A stretch of DNA of 64,000 bases from Frigoribacterium sp. Leaf8 (GTDB lineage: Bacteria > Actinomycetota > Actinomycetes > Actinomycetales > Microbacteriaceae). The DNA lies in assembly GCF_001421165.1 (NCBI RefSeq), contig NZ_LMKB01000005.1, forward strand, positions 1,280,409-1,344,408. The letters run 5' to 3'. Positions 25,043-34,210 of the stretch are shown here, piece after piece (position 1 is the first letter of the stretch; each line of letters starts with the position of its first letter). The notes under the pieces are model-generated. The model saw nothing but the letters and a program-made list of their open reading frames with translations. It did not search any database and had not been told where the DNA came from. The translations under genes were made by a program, and so were the position numbers.

Positions 25043-25589
25043 TGTGGGTCTCGATGGCCGTGAGGACGGCGCGATGCGCGTCGAACGAAGTCGCCCAATC
25101 GTCGACGAGCAGGCCGTGGTCGGCGCCGTCGACCGTGACGAGGCCCGCATGCGTCTCGAGCCCCCGCGCCGGCTGCCACATCGAGTCGGCCCCTCCGCCC
25201 ACGGCGAGGTGTGACGAGGAGGCGCGGGTCAACGCATCGAGGACCACGGGCTCGGTGAGGACCGGCGTCAACCACACCCCTGCGACGCCGTGCTCGACGG
25301 CCCACGGCAACGCGAGGGTGCCGAACGACTTCGCGAGGACGAGGTCGACGCGACCGTCGACGGCCTCCGCGGCATCCTGCAGCCGGTCCTCGACGACGGG
25401 CCGCGAGTCGTCGGCCGTCAGATCTCGGGCATCCCACTCGACGGCCTCGACTCGCCAACCGAGCTGCCGCAGCATCAACGCAGGCCAGTAGAGCAGCGGC
25501 GCCTTGACCCCGTACCCGGTACCCGGGAGGAGCACCGCGACGGGACACGACGTTCCTGTCGACGGCCCGGACGAGGTGGGTGAGCTCAT
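25026..25589 (-). CDS. Small alpha/beta-hydrolase-like protein
   Basis: A 187-residue protein with the alpha/beta hydrolase layout: LLPGTGYG oxyanion region, nucleophile elbow LVLAKSFGTLALP (Ser in KSFGT), acidic residue in GGGADSMW and histidine in VDGADHGLLVDDW. Small size and this elbow resemble the dienelactone hydrolase-like or UPF0227 types. Substrate unknown. TAGCCT lies six bases before the ATG. Confidence 0.78.
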   Translation of the reverse strand: MSSPTSSGPSTGTSCPVAVLLPGTGYGVKAPLLYWPALMLRQLGWRVEAVEWDARDLTADDSRPVVEDRLQDAAEAVDGRVDLVLAKSFGTLALPWAVEHGVAGVWLTPVLTEPVVLDALTRASSSHLAVGGGADSMWQPARGLETHAGLVTVDGADHGLLVDDWATSFDAHRAVLTAIETHIKGLG

Positions 25590-25647
25590 GGGCCGAGGCT
25601 AAGGCAGACGACCGATCGTGGTGATGCCAGCGTGTCCCCGTGTCGGG

Positions 25648-25713
25648 GTCGCACCACCGTCGGGTCGTCGAACCACGGGACACGGTGGTTCGACGACGCG
25701 TCGGCGGTGCGAC
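25648..25713. repeat. Nested four-arm palindrome
   Basis: Outer arms GTCGCACCACCG (25648-25659) and CGGCGGTGCGAC (25702-25713) pair with one mismatch; inner arms pair perfectly over 13 bp (25664-25676 with 25685-25697, GTCGTCGAACCAC). It lies in the divergent gap between the hydrolase and Nei genes, just upstream of the Nei promoter. Confidence 0.75.
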
Positions 25714-25755
25714 TCCCGCGTGACCGGCGCGGGGCACGCCGGGTAGCATCGCGGC

Positions 25756-26556
25756 ATGCCGGAGGGTGACAGCGTCCACCTGCTGGCCGCGCGCCTCCGT
25801 CCCTCGCTCGTCGGGCAGGTCGTCGTCGACGGCGAGCTGCGGTCGGGCGGCCGGGCGGGCGAGTCGCTCGCCGGTCGGCGCGTCGTCGAGGTCGACACCC
25901 ACGGCAAGCACCTGCTGACCCGCTTCGACGACGCCACCACCCTGCACACGCACCTGCGCATGCAGGGGTCGTGGACGCTCACGCGCCCCGGCCGCGTCCT
26001 GCCGTCCCGGCTGCAGCGGCAGGTGCGGGTGCGTGCCCGGCTCGACGACGGCCACACCCTCTGGGGCGTCGACCTGCCGGTCGTCGACCTGGTGCCGACC
26101 CGGGACGAGCACGCGCTGGTCGGCCACCTGGGCCCCGACCCGCTGCGCCCCGACTGGGACCCCGAGGAGGCGCGACGTCGCCTGGCCGCACTCCCCGACG
26201 TCACGGTCCGTGCCGCCCTGCTCGACCAACGTCCGATGGCCGGCCTCGGCAACCTCTGGGTCAACGAGGTGGGCTACCTGCGTGGCGTGCACCCGGCCTC
26301 CCCGATCGGCGAGGTCGACCTGGCGAAGCTCGTCGACGTGGCCGCGCGCGCCCTGCGCTTCTCGGTCTCGACGCCCGGCGCCTACCAGGTCACGACCGGC
26401 CGGACGCGCCGCGGCGAGACGCACTGGGTCGTCGGCCGGGCCGGACGCCCGTGCCTGCGCTGCGGCACCCGCGTCGAGGCGCGCGACGACCCTCCGACGC
26501 CGGACGGGCGCACGCGACGGGCCTGGTGGTGCCCGCGGTGCCAGCCCGCGGCGTGA
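25756..26556 (+). CDS. nei: Endonuclease VIII-like DNA glycosylase (Fpg/Nei family)
   Basis: A 266-residue base-excision repair glycosylase/AP lyase. The catalytic N-terminal Pro-Glu (MPEGD) is intact, with the lysine in THGKHLL, the helix-two-turn-helix QRPMAGLGNLWVNEVGYL, and a C-terminal zinc finger CLRCGTR...WWCPRCQ. PEGD rather than PELP favours Nei2 over Fpg, hence removal of oxidised pyrimidines. TAGCAT lies six bases before the ATG and TGACCG 17 bp upstream of that, a leaderless promoter. Confidence 0.92.
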   Translation: MPEGDSVHLLAARLRPSLVGQVVVDGELRSGGRAGESLAGRRVVEVDTHGKHLLTRFDDATTLHTHLRMQGSWTLTRPGRVLPSRLQRQVRVRARLDDGHTLWGVDLPVVDLVPTRDEHALVGHLGPDPLRPDWDPEEARRRLAALPDVTVRAALLDQRPMAGLGNLWVNEVGYLRGVHPASPIGEVDLAKLVDVAARALRFSVSTPGAYQVTTGRTRRGETHWVVGRAGRPCLRCGTRVEARDDPPTPDGRTRRAWWCPRCQPAA

Positions 26557-26605
26557 CGCGGGACGGGTCGCGACGACGTTCCCCCAGGAGTGGGCCGCGG
26601 CCGGC

Positions 26606-28300
26606 TCAGCGCACGCTGACGAAGATCGGGTTCGCGTACAGCCAGGTGTCGGCCCACGGGTCGGCCGGGCTCATCGGGAACGGCTGGGGTGCCCGCGGGT
26701 CGACGTCGGCTCCGAGCGGGCCGACGCCGTGCACCCGGCCGTCGCTGCCGCGCAGGCGCACGTAGCCGTCCTCGGTGGCGGGCTCGAGCGGCACGACGAC
26801 GCGGAACGGAGCGGCGGACCGGTCGGCGACGTCGAGCAGCTCGACGACCCGGGTGCCGGGCGCGCGCTGCTCGTCGCGGTCGGCCGCGGGTCCGGTGACG
26901 CGGCCGCGGATCACGTCCAGGTGGGCGAGCCGCGGGATCGTGCCCCGTGAGGTGGGCGTCGCCGTGGGCACGACGTCGACCACGAGCTCGAGGGCGGTGC
27001 CGCGCGGGACGGTGAGGGTCCCGCCCAGGGTGGCCTGCGCCTCCTGCCCGCCGGTGGCCCGGAGCACGACGGACAGCCCGGCGACCAGGTGCCCGTGGTC
27101 GACCCAGAGCCGACCGGCGCGTATCGCGTCGAGCAGCGCGGCGGACGACCGGTCGACGGCGCCGACGTGGTTCCGGCTGAACTCGCCCGGCCAGAAGTCG
27201 GCGCCGTTCTGGGGCGTGGCCGTCGCGACCGGGTCGGGGCGGCGGCCGGCACGGTCGAAGTTGCCGAGCGTCGCGCCGGACTCCCAGCCGGGCCCGGTCG
27301 GGAAGTCGCCGACGCGCGTGGCGTCGGACTCCTTGAGGTGGAGGTCGCTGTTCGAGGTGATCCACCAGCGCCGGCCCTCGCTGAGCAGCGAGTCCCACAC
27401 GCCGCCGACGACGGCCGTCGTCCAGTCGAAGCCGCCGTGGGTCAGGTAGGCCTCGGCGGGGTAGCCGGCGAACGAGAACTCGCTGGGGGCGTTCTCGTAC
27501 TCGCCCCGCCGCGAGCGCGCCGACGCGTTCGCGGCGACGGCACCCGCCTGGGCACCGGGGGCGCCCTCCATGCCGACGAACACCTCGGGGTCGGCGTCCT
27601 GCCAGGCCCGCAGCTCGCCGGGCGAGTCGATGCCGAGGCGGCTCGGGTGGTTCGCCAGGACGATCACGTCGTCGACGACGCCCGCGCTCTTCTGGGCGCC
27701 GAGCCAGGCGATCGCGTCGGTGGCGTGCACGAGCCACTCGGCGGCGTCGTCGGTGCCGGGGCGCGGCTTCTCCCAGCCGTTCAGCTTGCCGTCGTGGTCG
27801 AGCTCGAAGCGGCGCAGCACACGGGTCGTGGCGGGACCGGGTGCGACGAGCACGGTGGCGTGCTCGGCGCCGGGGATGTACCACTCGAGCCCCTGCAGCA
27901 CGAGCAGGTCGGGCCGGGCAGCCCGCGCGGTCTCGATCTCGCGGGCGGCGTTGAACACCCCGCCGACGTTGGCGTGGCCCTTGTTGCTGTGCTCGGTGAA
28001 GGCGATGGCGTCGACCCCGAACCTCTGCGCCTGATCGAGGATCGTCGTCATGGGGTACTTCGCGTCGTGCGAGTAGACCGAGTGCACGTGGTGGTCGAAG
28101 ACCAGCCACGAGAGGGCGGCCGGATCGACGACGGCGGGCACCGACGGCAGCGGCGCCGCCTGCGCGGGGTCCGCTCCCCGCAGCCCCTGGGCCGTCGTCC
28201 CCACGGCGACCGTCGCGGCGACGGAGGCCCCGAGGAAGGTCCGGCGCGAGAGGCCCGATCCGGTCGGCGCGGACTGCTCGGGGCGGGGGTCGAGGGACAT
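26606..28300 (-). CDS. Tat-exported PHP-domain phosphohydrolase
   Basis: A 564-residue protein with a twin-arginine signal (LSRRTFLGASVAA) and a PHP metallo-hydrolase domain: DHHVHSVYSHDAKYP, FTEHSNKGHANVGG, GLEWYIPGAEHATVL and ITSNSDLHLKES supply the metal-binding His/Asp set. The C-terminal 170 residues are a beta-rich accessory region. Tat export fits a folded metalloenzyme. The substrate, probably a phosphoester, is unknown. Divergent from the surface-protein gene at 28478. Confidence 0.88.
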   Translation of the reverse strand: MSLDPRPEQSAPTGSGLSRRTFLGASVAATVAVGTTAQGLRGADPAQAAPLPSVPAVVDPAALSWLVFDHHVHSVYSHDAKYPMTTILDQAQRFGVDAIAFTEHSNKGHANVGGVFNAAREIETARAARPDLLVLQGLEWYIPGAEHATVLVAPGPATTRVLRRFELDHDGKLNGWEKPRPGTDDAAEWLVHATDAIAWLGAQKSAGVVDDVIVLANHPSRLGIDSPGELRAWQDADPEVFVGMEGAPGAQAGAVAANASARSRRGEYENAPSEFSFAGYPAEAYLTHGGFDWTTAVVGGVWDSLLSEGRRWWITSNSDLHLKESDATRVGDFPTGPGWESGATLGNFDRAGRRPDPVATATPQNGADFWPGEFSRNHVGAVDRSSAALLDAIRAGRLWVDHGHLVAGLSVVLRATGGQEAQATLGGTLTVPRGTALELVVDVVPTATPTSRGTIPRLAHLDVIRGRVTGPAADRDEQRAPGTRVVELLDVADRSAAPFRVVVPLEPATEDGYVRLRGSDGRVHGVGPLGADVDPRAPQPFPMSPADPWADTWLYANPIFVSVR

Positions 28301-28477
28301 GGCTTCACTTTCGTCGGGCGGGCGTCCCGACCGTAGGGAGGGGGCCTGAACCGCAGGCCAACGGTCGGGGACGCGGACGACACCGGGCGTTCACGAACCG
28401 TTCCCCCGGGTGCGCGACAGTCCTGGCGTCGCCGCGCGCTCCCCGCCGCGCAGTCCACGCACCCACCGAAGGTCCCG

Positions 28478-29308
28478 ATGCTCCCCTCCGTTCCCGCCGT
28501 CCGTCGTCTCCCCTCGCGCGCCTCCGGACGGGGCCTGCTCGTCGCGGCGGCCCTCGCCGCCGGCGCGGTCGCCGGCCTGGCCGGCCCCGGTGCCGCCGTC
28601 GCCGCCGCGGCACCCGCACCCGCCGCCCCGGCACCCGCACCCGCCGACCCCGCGCCGCTCGTGCTGCGCGACGCCGCCGGCACCGCGATCGTGTCCGGCG
28701 ACGCACGCGCCGATCCCTCGTTCGCCTCGGCGCTGCTCGCCGCGGGCTGCCCGGCCGACGCGGACGACGCCGCCCGGCTCTCGGTGACGTCGGGAGGCGC
28801 GACCGTCGTCACGTCCCCGAGCGTCGCGGTGACCGCGGGGCAGCCGGTCGAGGTGCCGATGGCCATCTCGTTCGAGGAGGTGGTCGCCGCCGGCGTCGAG
28901 GAGGGCGGAGCCACGCTCTCGCTGGAGTGCCTCGTCGTCGAGTCCGGCATCCCGTCGACGGTCGTCGCCGCGGCGACGCTGCCCGTGACCTTCGCCGCGG
29001 GGACCTGGTCGGTGCCCGGCGCCGAGGTCGACCCGGCTCCGCCGACGGACGACCCGACCGCGCTGCCGACCGCCCCCGGCACGGCACCCTCCCCCGCACC
29101 CACCGACGGGGCCGGGGCCGGGGCCGGGACGGGCTCGACGCCGCGACCCTCGGCCACGGCCCGGCCCTCCGCCGACGGAGCCCTCGCCTTCACGGGCGGT
29201 CAGGTCGCCGGGGTCGGCGCGCTCGCCGCGGGGCTGCTCGCGGCGGGCACCGCCCTGGTGCTGCGGCGACGCCGGACCGCGCCCGTCGACGGGCCGCCCG
29301 CGGAGTAG
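28478..29308 (+). CDS. LAxTG cell-wall-anchored surface protein
   Basis: A 276-residue exported protein: signal peptide ending near AVAAAAP, an AP-repeat stalk (PAPAAPAPAPADP), a domain of about 120 residues with two cysteines (AGCPAD and LECLVV) that may form a disulfide, a PT/PS-rich linker, then LAFTGG, a hydrophobic helix and RRRR. Class E sortase substrate architecture. The folded domain is not recognised. Its stop is two bases from the convergent ABC exporter. Confidence 0.82.
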   Translation: MLPSVPAVRRLPSRASGRGLLVAAALAAGAVAGLAGPGAAVAAAAPAPAAPAPAPADPAPLVLRDAAGTAIVSGDARADPSFASALLAAGCPADADDAARLSVTSGGATVVTSPSVAVTAGQPVEVPMAISFEEVVAAGVEEGGATLSLECLVVESGIPSTVVAAATLPVTFAAGTWSVPGAEVDPAPPTDDPTALPTAPGTAPSPAPTDGAGAGAGTGSTPRPSATARPSADGALAFTGGQVAGVGALAAGLLAAGTALVLRRRRTAPVDGPPAE

Positions 29309-29310
29309 GG

Positions 29311-31212
29311 CTACGACGCGCTCGGCGCCTGCTCGTCCGCGGCGACGTCCTTCTGCACGGCGAACTGCGTGCGGTGCAGTTCTTCGTAGCGGCCGGCCGC
29401 GGCCAGCAGTTCCTCGTGGGTGCCGCGCTCCACGATCGAGCCGTCCTCGACCACGAGGATCTGGTCCGCGCTGCGGATGGTGGACAGGCGGTGCGCGATG
29501 ACGAGGGCGGTCCGCCCCTCGAGCGCCTCGCTGAGGGCCGCCTGCACGGCGGCCTCGGACGTCGAGTCGAGAGCCGCGGTCGCCTCGTCGAGGATGACGA
29601 CGCGGGGCTGCGCCAGCAGGAGGCGCGCGATGGTCATGCGCTGACGCTCGCCTCCCGAGAGCCGGTAGCCGCGCTCCCCCACCATCGTGTCGAGCTGGTC
29701 CGGCAGCGACCGGATGAGGGGCTCGAGCCGCGCGCGGCGGACGGCGTCCCACACCTCGTCGTCGGTCGCGTCCGGCCTCGCGAGACGCAGGTTGCTGAGG
29801 ATCGTCTCGTGGAACAGGTGGCCGTCCTGGGTCACCATGCCCAGCGTGTGGCGCATCGAGGCGAAGGTCACGTCGCGGACGTCCGTCCCCGCGAGGCGCA
29901 CGGCGCCGCCGTCGACGTCGTACAGACGCGACATCAGCTGCGCGATCGTGGACTTCCCGGCACCCGACGTGCCCACGAGCGCGACGGTCTGCCCGGGCTC
30001 GATCCGGAAGGACACGCCGTGCAGCACCTCCTCGCCACCGCGGGTGTCGAGGGTGGAGACCTCCTCGAGGGAGGCGAGGGACACCTTGTCGGCGGACGGG
30101 TACGCGAAGCGGACGTCGTCGAACTCCACGCTCACCGGGCCCTCGGGGACGGAGGCGGCGGTGGGCTTCTCCTGGATCAGCGGTTCGAGGTCCAACACCT
30201 CGAAGACGCGCTCGAAGCTCACCACCGCGCTCATGATCTCGACCCGCGCGTTCGCGAGGCCGGTCAGCGGCACGTACAGGCGCGTGAGGAGGAGGGCCAG
30301 GGTGACGACCTCCCCGGTGTCGAGCTGGCCGGCGAGCGCGAGAGCGCCGCCCAGTCCGTACACGAGCGCGAGGGCGAGGGCGGAGACGAGCGTCAGCGCG
30401 GTGACGAAGACGAACTGCAGCAGCGCGGTGCGGACCCCGATGTCGCGGACCCGGGCGGCACGGACGCGGAACTCCTCCGCCTCCTCGTCGGGACGGCCGA
30501 ACAGCTTGACGAGGGTGGCCCCGGGCGCGGAGAAGCGCTCGGTCATCTGCGTGCTCATCGCGGAGTTGTGGTCGGCGGCCTCGCGGCGCAGCGCGGCCAG
30601 ACGGCTGCCCATGCGCCGCGCGGGGACCAGGAAGATCGGAAGCATGACCACGGCGAGGACCGTCACGAGCCAGGACGTGCTGAGCATCACGATCAGCGTG
30701 AGGACCAGGGCCACGACGTTCGTGACGACGCCCGACAGGGTGCCGCTGAAGGCCTGTTGGGCGCCGATCACGTCGTTGTTGAGGCGGCTCACGAGGGCGC
30801 CCGTGCGGGTGCGGGTGAAGAACGCGATCGGCATCTTCTGCACGTGGTCGAAGACGGCGGTGCGGAGGTCGAGGATCACGCCCTCGCCGATCCGGGCCGA
30901 GAACCAGCGCGTCACGAGCGAGACGCCGGCGTCGGCCAGTGCCACGACGGCGATCAGGACGGCGAGCCGCACGATGGTCGCGAGTTCGCCCCGCGCGACG
31001 ATGACGTCGACCACCCGGCCGGCCAGCACGGGCGTCGCGACCGCGAGGACGGCCCCCACCACGGACAGGGCGATGAAGACGACGAGCTTCGACCGGTAGG
31101 GCACCGCGAACGTCATGATCCGCCGGACGGACGCGCGCGAGATGCCGTGCCCGCCGTCCCGTGCGGACGAGATCTTGTAGAGCGAGCTCCAGGCCGCGCC
31201 TTCCATGCTCAT
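29311..31212 (-). CDS. ABC exporter, fused membrane-ATPase half-transporter
   Basis: A 633-residue half-transporter: six-helix exporter domain (about 40-350), then an ATPase with Walker A GTSGAGKST, Q-loop VTQDGHLFHETI, signature LSGGERQR, Walker B VVILDEATAALD and H-loop AHR. It probably works as a homodimer exporting a lipid, peptide or drug. ATG 31212 follows GGAAGGA; a longer frame upstream lacks homology. Divergent from the GNAT gene at 31360. Confidence 0.92.
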   Translation of the reverse strand: MSMEGAAWSSLYKISSARDGGHGISRASVRRIMTFAVPYRSKLVVFIALSVVGAVLAVATPVLAGRVVDVIVARGELATIVRLAVLIAVVALADAGVSLVTRWFSARIGEGVILDLRTAVFDHVQKMPIAFFTRTRTGALVSRLNNDVIGAQQAFSGTLSGVVTNVVALVLTLIVMLSTSWLVTVLAVVMLPIFLVPARRMGSRLAALRREAADHNSAMSTQMTERFSAPGATLVKLFGRPDEEAEEFRVRAARVRDIGVRTALLQFVFVTALTLVSALALALVYGLGGALALAGQLDTGEVVTLALLLTRLYVPLTGLANARVEIMSAVVSFERVFEVLDLEPLIQEKPTAASVPEGPVSVEFDDVRFAYPSADKVSLASLEEVSTLDTRGGEEVLHGVSFRIEPGQTVALVGTSGAGKSTIAQLMSRLYDVDGGAVRLAGTDVRDVTFASMRHTLGMVTQDGHLFHETILSNLRLARPDATDDEVWDAVRRARLEPLIRSLPDQLDTMVGERGYRLSGGERQRMTIARLLLAQPRVVILDEATAALDSTSEAAVQAALSEALEGRTALVIAHRLSTIRSADQILVVEDGSIVERGTHEELLAAAGRYEELHRTQFAVQKDVAADEQAPSAS

Positions 31213-31359
31213 GGTGGTTCCTTCCGTGGGGGCCTGGCCCAATGTAGACGGCGGATCGCCCCGGGCTCGCAGCAGCCGTGCCCGGGACGGTCCGACGTTG
31301 CCCGGGGACGGTCGGCAGGAATCCTCCCCGAGGCCGGGCGATGCACGAGGATCGACGCC

Positions 31360-31905
31360 ATGGACACGGACACCCTGGCGTCGACCCCCCGGCTGACACT
31401 CCGCCTGCATCGCGACGACGATCTGGAGCGACTCCTCGCGATCCACTCACGACCGGACGTCTCGCGGTACCTCCTGGAGGAGCCCTGGACGATCGAGTCC
31501 GGACGGGCACAGCTAGATCGGCGCCTGGGTCGGACGGACCTCGCCGAGCCCGTCGGAGCACTCGCCCTCGTCGTCCAACGGGAGGGACGGCTCATCGGCA
31601 CGGTGGCGCTGTGGCGCACCGAGTCCGAACCCCGCACGCTCGAGGTCGGATGGACGCTCGATCCCGACCACGGGGGCCAGGGCTTCGCGGGCGAGGCGGT
31701 CGCGGGCGCGCTGCGGCTCGCCTTCGCACGGGACGACGTCCATCGCGTGACCGCGCAGATGGACGGCCGCAACACGGCCTCCGCCCGACTCGCGGCCCGG
31801 GTCGGCATGCGGCAGGAGGCGCACCACCGGCAGGACTTCTGGAGCAAGGGCGAATGGACCGACACCCTCGTCTTCGCGATGCTCGCCGACGAGTTCCCCG
31901 GGTGA
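31360..31905 (+). CDS. GNAT acetyltransferase (RimJ/RimL type)
   Basis: A 181-residue acetyltransferase: RLTLRLHRDDDLERLLAIHSRPDVSRYL at the start, and the acetyl-CoA loop VGWTLDPDHGGQGFAGEAVAG followed by GRNTASARLAARVGM. This is the branch that includes ribosomal-protein N-acetyltransferases, but substrates vary widely. It may share a transcript with the small membrane-protein gene downstream. Confidence 0.88.
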   Translation: MDTDTLASTPRLTLRLHRDDDLERLLAIHSRPDVSRYLLEEPWTIESGRAQLDRRLGRTDLAEPVGALALVVQREGRLIGTVALWRTESEPRTLEVGWTLDPDHGGQGFAGEAVAGALRLAFARDDVHRVTAQMDGRNTASARLAARVGMRQEAHHRQDFWSKGEWTDTLVFAMLADEFPG

Positions 31906-31978
31906 CGCGTCGGCCCCGGGGGGACGTCGACGGGCAGACTCGTGCCGAGGAGTCCACCGCGACGGAACGGAGACGGGC

Positions 31979-32200
31979 GTGTTCATGAGGCGCGGCGGAT
32001 CGACCGAGGGATGGGCGCTCATCGGGTTCGGAGTCGTCGCCTGCCTGTTCTCGGCGCTCGCCCTGTCCGGCGCGTTCGGCTCGGTGCCGGACGGCGGTCG
32101 CGCGGGGACGTTGGCCTACCTGGGCATCCCCGTGGGCATCGCGGCGATCGTCGTCGGCATCGTCGGCCTCCGTCGCGACGACCATCGCGCCGGGGACTGA
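31979..32200 (+). CDS. Small two-helix membrane protein
   Basis: A 73-residue protein with two hydrophobic helices (LIGFGVVACLFSALALSG and AYLGIPVGIAAIVVGIVGL). The GTG at 31979 has GGAG six bases upstream; ATG 31985 is the alternative start. No family recognised. Confidence 0.6.
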   Translation: MFMRRGGSTEGWALIGFGVVACLFSALALSGAFGSVPDGGRAGTLAYLGIPVGIAAIVVGIVGLRRDDHRAGD

Positions 32201-32311
32201 CCCCGCGCCTCCGTCGGCGGGCGTTCCGGGACCGCCCGGGTTGCAGGTGCCGCAGCGTCATGTGGTCTGCTCGAAGCACGTCCCGTGTCGTCCCGCGTCG
32301 AAAGGCCCGCC

Positions 32312-33223
32312 ATGCATGCCATCCCGGTTCCGCCCCGTCAGGTCCTGATCGGCGACGCCGCGGCGTTCGTCGGCGTGACTCCCCGGGCGATCCGCCACTA
32401 CCACCAGATGGGCCTGCTCCCCGAGCGCGAGCGGGGCACCGACGGCCGACGGCGGTACGGCTACGCGGAGATCATCCGGCTGCTGTGGATCCGCCGGATG
32501 GCCGACGCCGGGATCGCCCTCGACGACATCCGTGACGCCTTCACCGGGGCCGCGCCGGGCGCGGACACCGGCGTGACCGAGACCACGGACGAGGTCGCCG
32601 GCGTCCTCGCCCGACTGGAGGACACCCTCGCCGCGCAGGAGGACGAGCTACGCCGGAAGAGGGAGTCGGTCCGGCGCATGCGGATGCTCGGCAGCCGCCT
32701 GGGGCTTCTCGACGAGATCGTCTCCACCCGGCTCGAGGCCGCGCCCGAGGGCTCGCTGCGGCAGGACGACCTCGACTCGCTGCTGGTCACCGAGCGCATC
32801 TTCGGCCCGTTGGGTGCCGTCCTCCAGGCGAGCCGATTCCTCGTGCTGGCCCTGCACCCCGAGCTGCGTGCCGAGTCCGACCGCGTCGACGCCGCCGAGG
32901 AGGCGCTCGACGACTCGGTCGCCGTCGACGACCCCCGGGTGGCACGGGTGGCGGCCGAACGGCACGCCTTCGACATCAGGCTGCTGGGCCTGATCGAGGA
33001 GTCGGGCCAGCGGGACGAGGACGACGCGATCTTCGACGCCTGGGACGATCGACACCCCACCGAGGGTGCCGAGGCGGCCCCGGCGCCCGAGACGGCGGCG
33101 AGCTCCCGCGCCAGGAGCGCGGCGGACGTCATCCGGAGCATGCCCTACGACTTCTCCCCCGCCCGCCTGCGCTGCATGGAACTGGCCCTCCACCTGGCGG
33201 TGGCCGAGACGCCCACGCCCTGA
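32312..33223 (+). CDS. MerR-family transcriptional regulator
   Basis: A 303-residue regulator. The N-terminal MerR helix-turn-helix (VLIGDAAAFVGVTPRAIRHYHQMGLLPER) and wing (RRRYGYAEIIRLLWIRRM) are followed by a coiled-coil dimer helix near 100-130 and a long C-terminal effector region of about 170 residues, similar in size to TipA/BmrR-like sensors but not recognised. GAAAGG precedes ATG 32312; GTG 32285 is a weaker alternative. No target gene is adjacent. Confidence 0.87.
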   Translation: MHAIPVPPRQVLIGDAAAFVGVTPRAIRHYHQMGLLPERERGTDGRRRYGYAEIIRLLWIRRMADAGIALDDIRDAFTGAAPGADTGVTETTDEVAGVLARLEDTLAAQEDELRRKRESVRRMRMLGSRLGLLDEIVSTRLEAAPEGSLRQDDLDSLLVTERIFGPLGAVLQASRFLVLALHPELRAESDRVDAAEEALDDSVAVDDPRVARVAAERHAFDIRLLGLIEESGQRDEDDAIFDAWDDRHPTEGAEAAPAPETAASSRARSAADVIRSMPYDFSPARLRCMELALHLAVAETPTP

Positions 33224-33239
33224 GCGGTCCCGCGAGCCC

Positions 33240-33275
33240 TTGACCTGTCTTGCACCGCAAGGTAGCTTGTGACGC
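33240..33275 (+). promoter_or_regulatory. Promoter and operator of the padR-like gene
   Basis: TTGACC (33240-33245), a 17-bp spacer and TAGCTT (33263-33268) form the clearest promoter in the window. The spacer holds the palindrome CTTGCACCGCAAG (33249-33261), a good candidate PadR operator. The ATG follows after seven bases, so transcription probably starts at or next to it (leaderless). Confidence 0.75.
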
Positions 33276-33611
33276 ATGACAGCGGACGTGGGGGCGCAAC
33301 TGCGCAAGGGGGTCGTCGAGTACTGCATCCTCGGACTGCTCGACCGTGAGCCCATGTACGGCTGGCAGCTCTCCGAGCAGCTCGTCGAGGCGGGTCTCGT
33401 CGCGAGCATCGGGACGCTCTACCCCATCCTCGGTCGCCTCCGGGCCCAAGGCCTGGCCACCGCCTTCGACCAGCCGTCCGCGACGGGGCCCGTCCGCAAG
33501 TACTACCGGCTCACACCCCTCGGGCGCGACCAGCTCGGCGCCTTCCGCCTCCAGTGGGCTCCGTTCACCGCCTCGGTACACCGACTCATCGGAGAAGACA
33601 CCCGTGACTGA
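33276..33611 (+). CDS. PadR-family transcriptional repressor
   Basis: A 111-residue PadR regulator: winged helix YCILGLLDREPMYGWQLSEQL...SIGTLYPILGRLRAQGLATAF, wing KYYRLTPLGRDQL and a short dimer helix. It overlaps the downstream HAAS-domain gene by eight bases. PadR-HAAS pairs are common, and the repressor likely controls its own operon through the palindrome in its promoter. Confidence 0.92.
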   Translation: MTADVGAQLRKGVVEYCILGLLDREPMYGWQLSEQLVEAGLVASIGTLYPILGRLRAQGLATAFDQPSATGPVRKYYRLTPLGRDQLGAFRLQWAPFTASVHRLIGEDTRD

Positions 33612-34152
33612 CACCACACCCGAGATCACCACCGCCTACCTCGCGCAGCTCGACACCGAGCTCGACCAACTCCCGGCAGACCTGCACCGGGACATCGTCA
33701 CCGGCATCCGGGAGGAGCTCCAGGGTCTCGACGCCGAGGCCGCGGGCGCGCGCATCCGGCAACTCGGCGACCCGGCCTTCATCGCCGCCGGGGCGCGCGC
33801 CGAGACCGTCGGCGAGGCTCCTCCCACCAGCCCGGACGCGCCTCCTCCCGGTCGGACGTTCTCGATCGTCGCGGTCGTCGTCCTGATCGTCGGCTCGTTC
33901 CTGGTGCCGGTCGTCGGTGCGCTCGCCGGTCTCCTCTTCGTCAGCCAGGCGAGGGCCTGGAGCCGACGGGAGAAGGCGGCCTCGTGGCTCGCCGCCGTGG
34001 GTGTCGTCCTCCTCGCCCTCGCGGCCTCGACGGTGATGGCCTCGGCGGGTCTCGGCGGCACCCACCTCGTCGTCCTGGTCGCCTACCTCGTGTTCCCCGT
34101 CGTCGGCGTCGTGCTCGCCGTCCGCGCACGGGGACGGGGCTGGCACGCCTGA
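33604..34152 (+). CDS. HAAS-domain membrane protein (PadR partner)
   Basis: A 182-residue protein: N-terminal HAAS-like helical domain (AYLAQLDTELDQLPADLHRDIVTGIREELQG) followed by four hydrophobic helices. GTG 33604 overlaps the padR-like stop, giving coupled translation. Such proteins are regulated by the partner PadR and may sense membrane state; the activity is unknown. Confidence 0.8.
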   Translation: MTDTTPEITTAYLAQLDTELDQLPADLHRDIVTGIREELQGLDAEAAGARIRQLGDPAFIAAGARAETVGEAPPTSPDAPPPGRTFSIVAVVVLIVGSFLVPVVGALAGLLFVSQARAWSRREKAASWLAAVGVVLLALAASTVMASAGLGGTHLVVLVAYLVFPVVGVVLAVRARGRGWHA

Positions 34153-34210
34153 CGCGAGCTCCCGCCCGTCGCGGGACGACCTCCGAGCCGTGCGCCCGTC
34201 GGCCGATCCC

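Noticed and set aside
28391..31561. Thousand-residue open frame overlapping the ABC exporter and surface gene
   Set aside because: Low-complexity Arg/Ala/Gly translation in a shadow frame of well-supported genes.
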